A program made the translations under genes and the position numbers. Shown piece after piece: positions 10,629 through 19,910 of a stretch of 64,000 nucleotides of DNA (position 1 is the stretch's first letter; each line of letters starts with the position of its first letter). This DNA comes from Limnephilus marmoratus (Eukaryota > Arthropoda > Insecta > Trichoptera > Limnephilidae). The notes beneath the pieces were generated by a model. The model made no database searches. It was not told where the DNA came from and saw only the letters and a list, made by a program, of their open reading frames with translations. The stretch is taken from NCBI GenBank assembly GCA_917880885.1, contig OU862910.1, positions 14,148,710-14,212,709 on the forward strand, written 5' to 3'.

Positions 10629-10795
10629 AACATAGCACCCCACCTGGAGTCACCCGGAACCCTGATGCGCTTCGTCGGGCTGGACCAGGCCCCCGTGCCA
10701 CGACCTCAACGGCCAGATCCGCAACCACCTGCTGCACTGCGTAAACCTCTTACTTGGTGTCATCAAGAGGTTTGCTTGACCTGACGATTCAGACA
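10629..10795 (+). other. GC-rich open segment of unknown nature
   Basis: Among AT-rich surroundings, about 150 bp are GC-rich and open in one plus-strand frame for about 50 codons, containing GTLMRFVGLDQAPVPRPQRP, up to a TGA near 10782. A possible splice acceptor (TTTTAAACATAG) precedes it. It could be an exon remnant or part of a mobile element. I do not recognise the peptide. Confidence 0.25.
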
Positions 10796-10859
10796 AATGA
10801 GTAATGTCTTCCATTCAATCGCTTTACACCACTACATCAAAAGAGACTTGCGTGGGACT

Positions 10860-11045
10860 GTGTATTATATTGGAACCGAGTACCCATGAATTAAATAAAA
10901 ACAAATCTTTCTCTCGCAGGTTAAATCCTATAGGTGTATGTGTTATATGTGTTTGACTCTTTTTAGTGTCGCTCGTTTCCGTGTCATCGAGTTTCAAATT
11001 TAATCATAACGGTGCTAAAGAAGTTTTCACTTTAAACATTTTCTG
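10860..11045 (+). repeat. Dispersed repeat, family 5, plus strand
   Basis: CTCTCGCAGG(T/C)TAAATCCTATAG, then GTGTTTGTCTCTTTTTA and a stretch ending ACGGTGCTAAA..AAGTTTTCACTT, recur at 52,655-52,770 (plus) and 27,240-27,350 (minus). It is non-coding and its class is unknown. Confidence 0.6.
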
Positions 11046-11070
11046 ACGCATTTTTGCTTGTATTCAAAAT

Positions 11071-11223
11071 GGTGACCGGACACCTTGTAAGTGAGGAAAA
11101 AAATATATAAATAAATTGGTTAAATACGTTTCGTTAGGTTAGGTTAGTTGCTATTTTTCAATTTTTTCCTAGCTTTAACTATTCGAAGAGGTGTTAAGTT
11201 GAGATTGGTTCTGAGTTATAACC
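11071..11223 (+). mobile_element. 153-bp MITE with 9-bp target duplication
   Basis: Flanked by ATTCAAAAT at 11062-11070 and 11224-11232. The element begins GGTGACCGG and ends ATAACC. Its middle contains GGTTAAATA followed by GTTAGGTTAGG. The 193-bp element at 53,201-53,393 has the same first nine bases, the same ACC end, the same middle motif and its own 9-bp duplication. Nine-bp duplications are typical of Mutator-like elements, which is the likely mobilising class. Confidence 0.6.
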
Positions 11224-11232
11224 ATTCAAAAT

Positions 11233-11805
11233 GCATGTATAACGTTTTACTTACATATTTGTGAATCTTAGGACGAAACGGGTTGAAGGTGAATTCAAGT
11301 ACAATATATATCAGATTTATATATTCTGTAACTGTTTTCAGAAAATGTCCCATGTGTCGTATAAAAATTGTTATTGTTTCGGGATTACTAAATAATTGAG
11401 AATAAAGGCAGATTATGTTTGTAAGACACCTAAATCGGTTGGTTCGTTCGTTGGAAGATACACTGTTTATGAGACCCAAATGTATTACTAATTAATACAC
11501 GACGTACCAGGGAATAAGAAGACAATAAGAGAAACAAAATTCTAGTAACAGGCTTTCACATATTCTTTCCCAAGATATGGCTCAAGTTATTAAGTTTTAT
11601 TAAGCAATACACAATTCTCCATGAGAAGAGCCTATCAGGGTATCAAGGGAGGGCAGGGAGGGCGGGTGGAATAAAATGTTATGGAAGGGGAGGATAAAAC
11701 GGCTGATACAGTAGTGGCCAAGCACCAGGGGCGTGCAAGCATTTGTTAAGATGTATATTATTTATTAAGATCTTTGTGTACATAATTTGTATCTTAACCA
11801 TCTTA
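11233..11805. other. Unassigned stretch
   Basis: No recognisable gene or repeat. A purine-rich patch at 11,640-11,700 has no visible coding content. Confidence 0.35.
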
Positions 11806-12185
11806 TTTAGGTACCAGCGATTTTCCGGCATGCATTTCATTGCAATGCCACTTAATAAAGATTTTTTTTCTCCCTATTCGTCCCGTCCCTCCTTTCCTAT
11901 ACGTCCCGTTCCCCTTCCGCCGCGCCTTCCCCTCCCATGTCCCCTTCCCTCGCGAGGAGAGGGAAGAGGACATGAGGAGGACCTCCACCTCCCCTCTCCC
12001 GCTCCCGCTCCCTCACCTCCCCTCCCGCGTTTTATATTATCAGTTCCAGTACATTCACTTTTCAAACAGCTCGTGTGCTACCTATTACAATATTTTTATT
12101 CGAAATTAAATTTTTTTATATATTACAAATATACATTTTTGTATATAATAAGAACAATCAATCAAATTTGGTAGCTAACACAGGT
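11806..12185 (+). repeat. C-rich dispersed repeat (family 4), plus strand
   Basis: Flanks include CCGGCATGCATTTC, AATGCCACTTAATAAAG, TTCAAACAGCTCGTGTGCTACC and AATCAATCAAATTTGGTA. Between them lies about 170 bp of CCCTCCC/CCGTTCCCC-type sequence. The same flanks around a C-rich core occur at 45.54-45.86 kb (minus) and 62.43-62.77 kb (plus). Proline- and arginine-rich frames across the core are by-products of base composition. The class is unknown. Confidence 0.65.
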
Positions 12186-12188
12186 AAT

Positions 12189-12208
12189 AATAATAATAAT
12201 AATAATAG
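12189..12208. repeat. (TAA)n microsatellite
   Basis: A run of TAA triplets directly follows the family 4 repeat and could be part of an element tail. Confidence 0.6.
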
Positions 12209-12329
12209 CCCGTTTATTTCTTGTTTTACAATAGTTGGTAGTTACAATATTACAATAAACTCAAATATGATTTGTATTACTAAGTTAGCTTAGATTATGT
12301 TAGTAATATAAGTATATGTTTTAAAAAAT

Positions 12330-12600
12330 ATTTATGAATTAACAAGAACCCCGGTGTGGGTAAAGGCCTCCTCCAAAGATGTCCATTTTTGTCTGTCTTG
12401 TGCTATGGAGTATCAGTTTATGCCAGTTGATCCTTTCTGTAGTAAAGTATAAAGGTGTTGTGTTCTTCTATTTTGTTGCCCTGTCGTCTAACTTCCTAAA
12501 TTTCCATAATATCTTAGTTAATTTTATTTAAGCATTCTTCCAGTTATATATTCGGTCGTATGATGACAGGGTGTTGACGTCGTATGTTATAATTTTTTAT
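12330..12600 (-). pseudogene. LINE G: ORF2 start joined to ORF2 end
   Basis: Downstream of ORF1 on the minus strand, about 12,600-12,550 encodes ITYDVNTLSSYDRIYNW, the first strand of an APE-type endonuclease. Within about 60 bp the sequence changes to 12,480-12,335, which encodes a typical LINE end including ARQTKMDIFGGGLYPHRG / AQDRQKWTSLEEAFTHTG-like text in alternative frames. The rest of the endonuclease and the whole reverse transcriptase are missing. This is an internal deletion, not just 5' truncation. Confidence 0.55.
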
Positions 12601-12777
12601 TTGACGGCTTAACTTTGAGTGATTTTTCGAAGTTTTTAAAGTTGAGCTTGAGTTTTGTATCATTGGAGGGTTTTGGTCATAATCTTCCACGGTGACCAGC
12701 CGGGTTGGAAGATTTTTTGTGTTTTTTATTGAATTTTGTTTATTTGTGGTATCGATGTGGAGAGAGGGGGTTAGTTG

Positions 12778-13569
12778 CTATGCATTTTTATTCGTTGTAT
12801 TAGTATTTGTCAAGAAGTTCAACATGCTTGGTTTTTTAGCTCCTTCGGTGACACTATTTGACCTTGTGACCTTGTTTTTCGAGCCAGACTGTTGTTGTTT
12901 ATTCTTTTTTGTTTTATTTTCTTGAATATTTTCAGCGGATATTGAGAGATTTCTCTTATTCGCCGTGTTCCCGATTTTGTCCAGTATTATAAGTTTATCG
13001 TATTTTATTATGGCAGTGTTTCCCTTTTCTCTCTCAATCTTTATTTGCTCTTGTAATTCTTTTCTTTTATTTAATATATAACGCGGATAGTCTTCTTTTA
13101 TGTAGTATGTTGTGTCATTCAGTGTAATTTTTTGTTTAAATATATCGATTTTCAATCCTAAATTAGAAAAAGTGACAACAATTGGTCTAGGTCTTTCTCC
13201 TTTTTTTCCAATTCTCTTTATTTCTTGTATGTCTCTTCGTTCAATGTTTAAATCAAAGTATTTTTTAATAAATTCAACCAAAGTATTTTCTAAGTTTAAG
13301 TATGATGACTCCTTCTCCTCTATTCCAAAAAATACAACATTTCTTCGTCTAACTTGTTTTTCCAAGAAATAAAGACGTTTCTCTTGATTTTCTACTGTTA
13401 TTTGGAGATTGTCATATTTTTCTTCTAATGTTCTAAATTTTTCTTCCATAATGTTATTTATATTTTGTGTTACTTGTTCTGTGACTTTTTCTCCGCTTTT
13501 TTGTATGGTGAGTTTTTGTTCATCTAACTCTTTTTGGATGTGACGAAGAGCATTCATAATTTCCTCCAT
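12778..13569 (-). CDS. LINE G ORF1 protein (coiled coil, RNA-binding type)
   Basis: An intact 263-codon frame. The N-terminal ~90 residues are heptad-rich (MEEIMNALRHIQKELDEQK... to NQEKRLYFLEKQ). They are followed by RRRNVVFFGIEEKE and IQEIKRIGKK, then RPIVVTFSNLG, YYIKEDYPR and RKELQEQIKIER, and a basic, polar tail. This order (trimer-forming coiled coil, RRM-like centre, C-terminal domain) is that of LINE ORF1 proteins that coat the element RNA. ORF2 should follow but is almost entirely deleted at 12.33-12.6 kb, so the element cannot move itself. The ATG at 13569 is the first Met before the coiled coil. Confidence 0.75.
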   Translation of the reverse strand: MEEIMNALRHIQKELDEQKLTIQKSGEKVTEQVTQNINNIMEEKFRTLEEKYDNLQITVENQEKRLYFLEKQVRRRNVVFFGIEEKESSYLNLENTLVEFIKKYFDLNIERRDIQEIKRIGKKGERPRPIVVTFSNLGLKIDIFKQKITLNDTTYYIKEDYPRYILNKRKELQEQIKIEREKGNTAIIKYDKLIILDKIGNTANKRNLSISAENIQENKTKKNKQQQSGSKNKVTRSNSVTEGAKKPSMLNFLTNTNTTNKNA

Positions 13570-14783
13570 GATTTGTGAGATGGTTTTTAAATAAAATGTT
13601 AAACAATTTTATTTATAGTACTGGTAGTGTCCTCTAGTGGTCTTTTTCTGAACTATTAATGTCATCCGAGTGGTATCCTCTGTTGGTTTACTTTGGATTA
13701 GTTGGTGTGGCTATCTATCGATGGTGTTTTGTGTGCTGCCTGTAGAACGTAGTACAGTTAAGTTTCAACAGATGGCGCTTTAATTAGTTTACTGACAATA
13801 AATTGCCGAATCAACAAGTGCTGATTTAGGTTATTTTCACCTGTTAATTGTAAATAGACCACAAAAGGTTCACTGATATTCACATTTAGTCACTTCCTAA
13901 CGAGATTTTGTTCGTTTTGGTAATAGTTTTCCGGTAGTTATTGTTCGTTTGTCACAAAAGCTGGTAGCTTCACTATTAAAGTTATTCACTATTTATAGGC
14001 AATCAAGTTATCATTTCACTGTGACTACAATATATGTTGTAAATCAGTTGTTTATATGTCCGTTTTATTCTATTGCACTGATTTTTAAGCACTGATTTTA
14101 TTTTTAAATTCGCAAAATACTCCAAGCTAATGTTGAACTTGGTACAGTAGCGCCCTCTCTATTTTTCTATAACACAGGTACCTATTTAAAATGCCAATAA
14201 TTCTTACTTACTTAGTACTTTAAGTAAATTCAATTATTTTAAGAAAAATGAATTGTGATTAAACAATCGATGGTTTACAAAATGTCATTTTCAAATTGTG
14301 ACATTTTTGATAGTTTCTCAAGAGATTTTGTAATGATTAAAAAACTTTTCAGATGTATTACATTGTGGTTGTAATGATCCAGAAACCAACGCGGGGTGGA
14401 AATAAGGTATTTTTAAAGTTTTAAATATTTCCTATTCTTAATAAAGCAATACATAGACAAATCACTTATATACATATTTATAAGCAATCATATTTTAATT
14501 TTTATGTACAGAGATTTTATTTTACGCTCCGGTTCGGTTGGTATTTGAGCCCGGTTATGTAGATTATCTATTACATAACCTAGATATTAGGCTGTATTTT
14601 TTTATATTTTAGAATATCGCAATTCCTGTATGTTTTTAGGAACTATTCATAATTTAATTTTAAGCGCTGGCAATATTTATTTAATCGCCACACTGAGACG
14701 CAAGTGCGTACGACCGCGTTACCCGAACCAGCCAGCGCGGTTGGAAACCCTCTCCACTCTGTTTCGAACGACTTCTTTCTACA
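13570..14783. other. Unassigned; may include LINE G 5' region
   Basis: The first few hundred bases upstream of ORF1 could be the 5' untranslated region of LINE G, but no start boundary or target duplication is visible. The remainder shows no gene or repeat that I recognise. Confidence 0.3.
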
Positions 14784-15160
14784 CAGGGTGTCCGGGGGTA
14801 AAGTGCATCAATTCGGGAGGTGATTCTACATGATAGTACAAGTAAAAAAGATGAATAACTTTTTTCGTAATTCCAACTTTTAGAGGTAGTTTTGAGGTAA
14901 AATGATAAAATTAGTCCGGCGTGTGCGGCCAGATTTATTATTTTCCGCTGTTACGATACGGGCCAATCACAATCGAGTCGGACGCCCGGCGGGCAAGTAA
15001 GATCGTACCTCACACTATAGGATTTTTAGTAGGTATCTACGTCTTTTGTATGGGAAAAAAATGTTGGAATTTCGGAAAAAGTTGTTAATCTTTTTTACTC
15101 CTACCATCATCTAGAATCACCTCCCGAAGTTAATGCACTTTACCCCCGGACACCGTGTAT
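14784..15160. mobile_element. MITE with ~83-bp terminal inverted repeats
   Basis: Arms 14784-14866 and 15076-15158 are reverse complements with few mismatches: GGTGTCCGGGGGTAAAGTGC at one end, GCACTTTACCCCCGGACACC at the other. The central 210 bp is non-coding. The ends are ACAGGGTGTCC and GGACACCGTGT. The target duplication is not resolved; TA is possible. The transposase class is unknown. Confidence 0.75.
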
Positions 15161-15261
15161 ATACATATTAAGTGTATGTATGTGTATATTTCTGCCAGGT
15201 AAGTATATTTCTGTATCCATTTGTAAATAGTAAAATCAGTTAGAAATTAAGCATTCCTAAT

Positions 15262-15340
15262 AAATTGTACAGCGCCCTTGAGGTGATTTTTCACAAAAAC
15301 GGCGCTTTATAAATTATCCAATTATTATTATTATTAATCT
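15262..15340 (+). repeat. LINE-type 3' hairpin end with (ATT)n
   Basis: AGCGCCCTTGAGGTGATTTTT and CACAAAAACGGCGCT can pair, and are followed by TTATAAATTATCCAATT and (ATT)n. The same end is attached to the family 3 SINE at 1.39-1.47 kb. A hairpin plus microsatellite is a typical 3' recognition end of a LINE. No coding part is attached here. Confidence 0.55.
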
Positions 15341-15649
15341 CACGCGTTTTTCAAATCTTTCTGATACAATCACCCTGTGAAATTGTAGGTGATGCACATA
15401 GTTAACCATTCGAATAATAAATTTCTTCGTTTAAAACGCATCCTAATACCATCTTCGCATCCTTAGCAACAATCATCTAATACCCCCCCCCCCCCGCGCT
15501 CTCCGCGATAGTCCTTTACATAAACTTAAACTTTGTTTTTTTTATTCGGAATTGGCACTCTGAGTTTGACATAATATATATTGTTGATACCTTTATGAAT
15601 TTTTTCATAATAGTAATATTATTTTTATTTTTCGAATAAATTAATATTT
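15341..15649. other. Unassigned stretch with poly-C run
   Basis: A run of C at about 15,482-15,495 is the only notable feature. No gene or repeat was recognised. Confidence 0.35.
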
Positions 15650-15775
15650 TTCTTTTTGGAATAAAACAGAAAAATCAGAAAAAAAATCAGTCGCATCTAA
15701 TTATTGAACCCAGAAACTCAGCCTTTTCGTAGATTTGCTCTACCATGGAGCTAATTGGACCCTATCCCCTTCGGC
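15650..15775 (-). repeat. Decayed tRNA-derived SINE (family 3 type), minus strand
   Basis: On the minus strand a head with TAGCTCCATGGTAGAG (A box) and GGGTTCAATAATT (weak B box) is followed by TTTTTTCTGATTTTTCTG, the family 3 tail. The head is more degraded than that at 5.5 kb. Confidence 0.5.
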
Positions 15776-16560
15776 CACATTTAAAAAATATATAATTTAA
15801 TTGTTTATAGTTTTTTTAGGTTTGTCAATAGTGATTCACATCAGAGCTTTCACAGATACAATTACACTGAACATGGTTGTTGCTATCACTAATTAAAGAC
15901 AAACACGACATTGATAACATTTAACAGCTTCATACTTCATCAAAAAGAACTACCTAAATTATCTTAATTTTTTTTACCGCTAATTTTATTGCCTACCATA
16001 GCAGCCATATTTATCGTTTGACAATCGTTAATATTATCTTCAATGATTAAATAATATTATCGTTTAAAACAGTATTAATAAAAAAAATTCTAAATATTTT
16101 ACAAGATATTTTATTTTCTTTTTGGGCGTGTTTTTTTCTATTTGTTTGTCTTATCAATGATGTTTTCATTATCAAAATAATAATTCAATGCAAGGCTTCT
16201 GAAAATAAATGTTTTTTTTTTTACTAATATTTGTTATATCTGGACGCCACTGTGCGTTGCCAAACAGCTTCCATAAAACCTGGATTTATAAACCCCCTTA
16301 AATGAATGCGTGGTAAAGGAACATCTTTGTGGAAACAACTACATAAAAGTGCTGAAGAAGAATTCTCATTTTCATCCCTGCGCTCTTGCACACAAGGGCT
16401 AATATTGCTTGCCGGTTTGATCTGACATATGGGGTACTGAATATTCATGGGATAGGTTTAGGGTAATAGAACCAAAAAATGACATTGCATTGGATATTGC
16501 CCACATTGCTTGAACAATGTGCTATTTTAGTATGGGAATATATGATTGAATCTTATAAAC
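15776..16560. other. Unassigned stretch
   Basis: No gene, RNA gene or repeat recognised. Confidence 0.35.
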
Positions 16561-16562
16561 AT

Positions 16563-16995
16563 ACAGGGTGTGTCAGTGATCCGACAATCGATCGCCCGAC
16601 AGTTAGGCTCCCGAAAATATTATAATTATAAAATGATACATTTTTGTGATACAAAATGATGATGATACAAAATCAACATATTTTTTATTAATAAATTAGT
16701 ATGGATATCAGACAAATTTATTTACAGTGACATTTTTTGTACTTAAACGCTGGTATATGCAGTATTTTAACCTTGATGCATTTGAATGAAAATATGTTTG
16801 TTATTCGGCGGTAGGTCCTGTATAACCTAGCGATACGCACTCTATCTCGTTCCAACAGCACCTTACATAGATGCGACAGAGCGCATGCCGCGTGATCCGT
16901 TGCGACGTGTGGCGGTATGATCAGTGGCGAAATATGATAGAAAAAAAAAATATCGTTGAACTGCAAAATGACTTAGAATTTTAACTCAAAAAGTT
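16563..16995. mobile_element. Possible MITE remnant related to the 63.5-kb element
   Basis: It starts TACAGGGTGTGTCAG. Near the right end ATATGATAGAAAAAAAAAATATCGTTG, then CTGCAAAATGACTTAGA, resembles the right-hand part of the MITE at 63.51-63.86 kb (ATGGAAATAGAAAAAAAATATCATCGG, CAGCAAAATGACATC). Two matching ends are not clear, so the boundaries are approximate. Confidence 0.3.
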
Positions 16996-17144
16996 TTAAA
17001 TTAAAAATTGACAGATTTATTTTTTTATTCTACGGATGTGAGTTTGACAGTTCCATTTAACCTTCTATTGCAGCTACTTTCCAGCGATTAAGTTCTGCAA
17101 AAAATATATTCTTCTCTCCAGTTACTAAATAGGTAGGTTGGTAC

Positions 17145-17903
17145 TAGGCTTGTTGAAAAAGTATCGATATATCGATATTTTTAATTCAATATATCGATAT
17201 TTTTAGCCGATATATTTTGATCCGATATATCGATACAAAATATCCAATATCGAAAATTGTATCAAAAACGATATTTTTTTTTAATTTATGTATTTAAAGT
17301 CACTAGAATCCAAAACCGTATAGGAACGAACGGAAAAAAGTAACTGCATTGGGTCATGACATCTGGTGGTTGAAATTATAACTACTAATTGCTTACAAAT
17401 CTATTGTCTTTGCATTAGTATTAGTGATCACCAATACTATCTCATGTGTGTAGGTACATACATAGAAATGTATGCTATTTTTCGCCATTTTTTTCTAAGC
17501 CACTCCTATGTGTTGGTTCCCAATTGTCTATGATTATTGACTATACCTTGTTCCAAACACGCAGTCCTTTTTGACAGATTAATACGCCAATAGAATGTTA
17601 CTGAGACGCATACAAACTTTGTATGCGTCTCAGTTTACATATAAGTTAGAATACAGCTTTTTAGTTTTTGATATTTTTGTAATTATATCTTCATTTTTAT
17701 TAAGATTTGTACATTAGAAAAAGCAAATTGTGTACAAAAATTACTATTGATAATATTGAGCTGAATACACTATTATTTTAAAAACGCAAAATCTCTTGAA
17801 AATTTGACCGATATATCGATATTTTTTCCTCGATATATCGACGTCGATATTGATATTTTAATAAATATCGATATATCGATTTTTTTCACTTTCGACATCC
17901 CTA
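17145..17903. mobile_element. Complete 759-bp hAT MITE
   Basis: Exact 8-bp target duplications GTTGGTAC lie at 17137-17144 and 17904-17911. The ends are TAGGCTTGTTGAAA and TTTCGACATCCCTA, an imperfect inverted pair of hAT type. Both subterminal regions carry repeated TATCGATA motifs (17163-17240 and 17810-17880). An inner hairpin (ACTGAGACGCATACAAA and its complement, 17600-17634) is also present in the second copy. There is no transposase frame, so it would need a hAT transposase in trans. A second copy spans 28,027-44,149, split by retrotransposons. Confidence 0.85.
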
Positions 17904-18054
17904 GTTGGTACAACTGGCAAAAATCCGTTTATTAAAGGGGACACTTTGATTTCGACGTTTGGTGAGCAATCGAAATAAATATACTCATATCATATTATGT
18001 AGGTCTTCTCAATAAATGTGTTCTTCTTCTATTCTTCTTATTCATGAAGTTCTG

Positions 18055-18240
18055 CAGAAGAAGCAGAGGAAAGTCGCCAATGCGCTGGAGTGACTGTATC
18101 ACTGGCGTCCTATATGTCGGTGTCAACAGCTCTCCACGAAGCGCAGAACCGCGAAGAGTGGAGGTGTCATAGAAATTGGAGTAGGAGTCACGATCTTTAG
18201 CAACGAGAGACCTACTTAGGAAGAGGTTCTTCTTAACCTA
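18055..18240 (+). pseudogene. RTE/R4-type LINE C-terminal fragment
   Basis: It carries CCAATGCGCTGGAGTGAC, TCACTGGCGTCC, CAGCTCTCCACGAAGCGCAG, TGGAGTAGGAGTCACGATC and CAACGAGAG. These match in order the fragment at 7.34-7.48 kb, for example TRW.DQ..LA and AL..AQ.R..W..I. It is a 5'-truncated, decayed copy of the same lineage. Confidence 0.55.
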
Positions 18241-18299
18241 TCGTACGGAAAATCGACAAGTCGTAAAGGTAGAACATAATTGACTTAACATTAAAAAAA

Positions 18300-18490
18300 G
18301 GAATTAATTTATTTGTTTATGGGGTGTTATGCCGTGCTGCGCTACCTCCTTCTTTAGCCAAGGTTTTGGACAGCGTTACAGTGTCCATCATCAGGGCAGA
18401 TGTGTAATTACACATCTGCCATAAAACCCCAAAAAGAAATAACGAAAATGCTTTTGGCCGTGATAATCTAAAAACGTATCAAATTAATAC
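18300..18490 (-). repeat. Penelope-like fragment with hammerhead-type core
   Basis: On the minus strand a 10-bp hairpin GGCAGATGTG/CACATCTGCC (18395-18420) is followed at once by CTGATGA (18394-18388), a stem TGGACA...TGTCCA, then AAAACC and TTGGCTAAAGAAGGAGG. Hairpin-CTGATGA-stem-(G/A)AAAC is the layout of a hammerhead ribozyme. The related copy at 47.14 kb keeps GAAACG. Penelope-like elements are known to carry such motifs. No reverse transcriptase is attached. Confidence 0.55.
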
Positions 18491-18730
18491 CTTATTTTAC
18501 GTTTTTTTCGGTAGAATCGGCTACATGCATTTCATCATAACCTACCTAAAAGTTATTCTATTATTTCCCAATTCAGCATTGATGATTGATATTCATATTT
18601 GAACTTCCTTTTTTAACAATTAACTTTTTTTGTGTATATTTGAAAATGAAATCATTCCTGCGTAAACGCTTGACAGTGTGAATTAAGTGTTTGTAACAAA
18701 TTATTGTGAATTTTACCTGAATAAACACAC

Positions 18731-19147
18731 GACCTCCGTAGTCCAGTGGCTAAGACTCTTGACTCACATTCCGGAGGTCGCGGGTTCGAACCCGGCATGC
18801 GCAAATAAATTTTATTTGATTAATTTGTGTTATTTCACAATTAATTCATTTAAAATAATATATAGTATATTTGCGGCATGTTCCAGAGTGGAAGATACTA
18901 TTAGTATCGCCCTGGTGTAAGACCACCATTCAGAATTGAAACGTTGCTTGAAAATGGCTTTAGCCGTGTTTAGTGACCAGATCTGAATAGCCAGGTACTT
19001 CCCAACCTTCCTCTTCCCCACCTCCTTCCCCTCCCCACTACCTTCAGCCTCACAACATACCCCAATTGGGGATGCCATAGTCTCACTGGCTCCAGACGGG
19101 AGCAGTTAAGATTCTTGTGCGGTATACACTGTAAAAAAAAAAAAAAA
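18731..19147 (+). repeat. Full-length tRNA-derived SINE, family 1, plus strand
   Basis: The head at 18732-18805 has A box TAGTCCAGTGGCTAAG and a perfect B box GGGTTCGAACCC. An AT-rich linker and a ~250-bp body follow (TTCCAGAGTGGAAGATACT, GACCACCATTCAGAATTGAA, CCTCACAACATACCCCAATT, CACTGGCTCC), then a run of 17 A. This is the best reference copy in the window: head, body and A tail are all present. Pol III transcription and LINE-driven copying are expected for such elements. Confidence 0.8.
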
Positions 19148-19899
19148 AATAAATTTCATGAAATCCAGCTTCCAACTTCAATATAGCTTCAGAGGTATAA
19201 AATAAAAATGTAAAATCCTTCAAACTCGACATTTTCATATCGCACCAAAGTCGGTGTTTTCAGAATTGTTGATGGATTACACTTAAAAACTCAATATGGA
19301 GATGTATTCAAAAAGGGCCGCTATTTGTTCAGAGAGCATCCAGCTTTATTACGGGATGGGAGAGGGGAGGGAGGAAGGGAGGGAAATATTATTCCATATC
19401 TCGGCCAGAGCGCCTCGTGGTCAGTTTATGAAATAAAGTTGTTGGATTGAATTCTAATTCAAACCCTGTTGTTTCTATTTACGCAGGTGCAGCAGGATAG
19501 ATTTTCTTTGGCAACTTTTCCTAACGCTTTTCAGTACGGTATAAAGTTTCCAATAAGAACGTACATATTTGTAGTACGTAAGAATATGTATTTAGTTTCA
19601 ATGTCAACAGAAGATGTAGTTAATATTGATCAGAAACTGTAAAAACACGTGTATGTATACAATATCTAACCTTCACGAGAGTGCAGTTACTCGTGTGTAA
19701 AGGGAAGAAAAAAAAGTTTTAAAAATTATAACACATACATATACGTACATAAATCAAATGTATAAAAATATAATAATATTTATATATAAAATAAATTAAA
19801 AATAACTGTCGATTAAGTATTGTTAATCAACTGCTAATGCGACTCTAGGAAGCCAAACTATTTAAGATATCATTGTTTAATCTATTTTTGAATTTATTG
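19148..19899. other. Unassigned stretch
   Basis: A GGGAGGGA-type patch near 19,360-19,385 is the only feature of note. No gene was seen. Confidence 0.35.
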
Positions 19900-19910
19900 T
19901 AGTCAGGTAC

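Noticed and set aside
11743..12174. Proline/arginine-rich proteins across the C-rich repeat
   Set aside because: Overlapping frames on both strands reflect base composition; the same non-coding repeat recurs at 45.7 and 62.5 kb.
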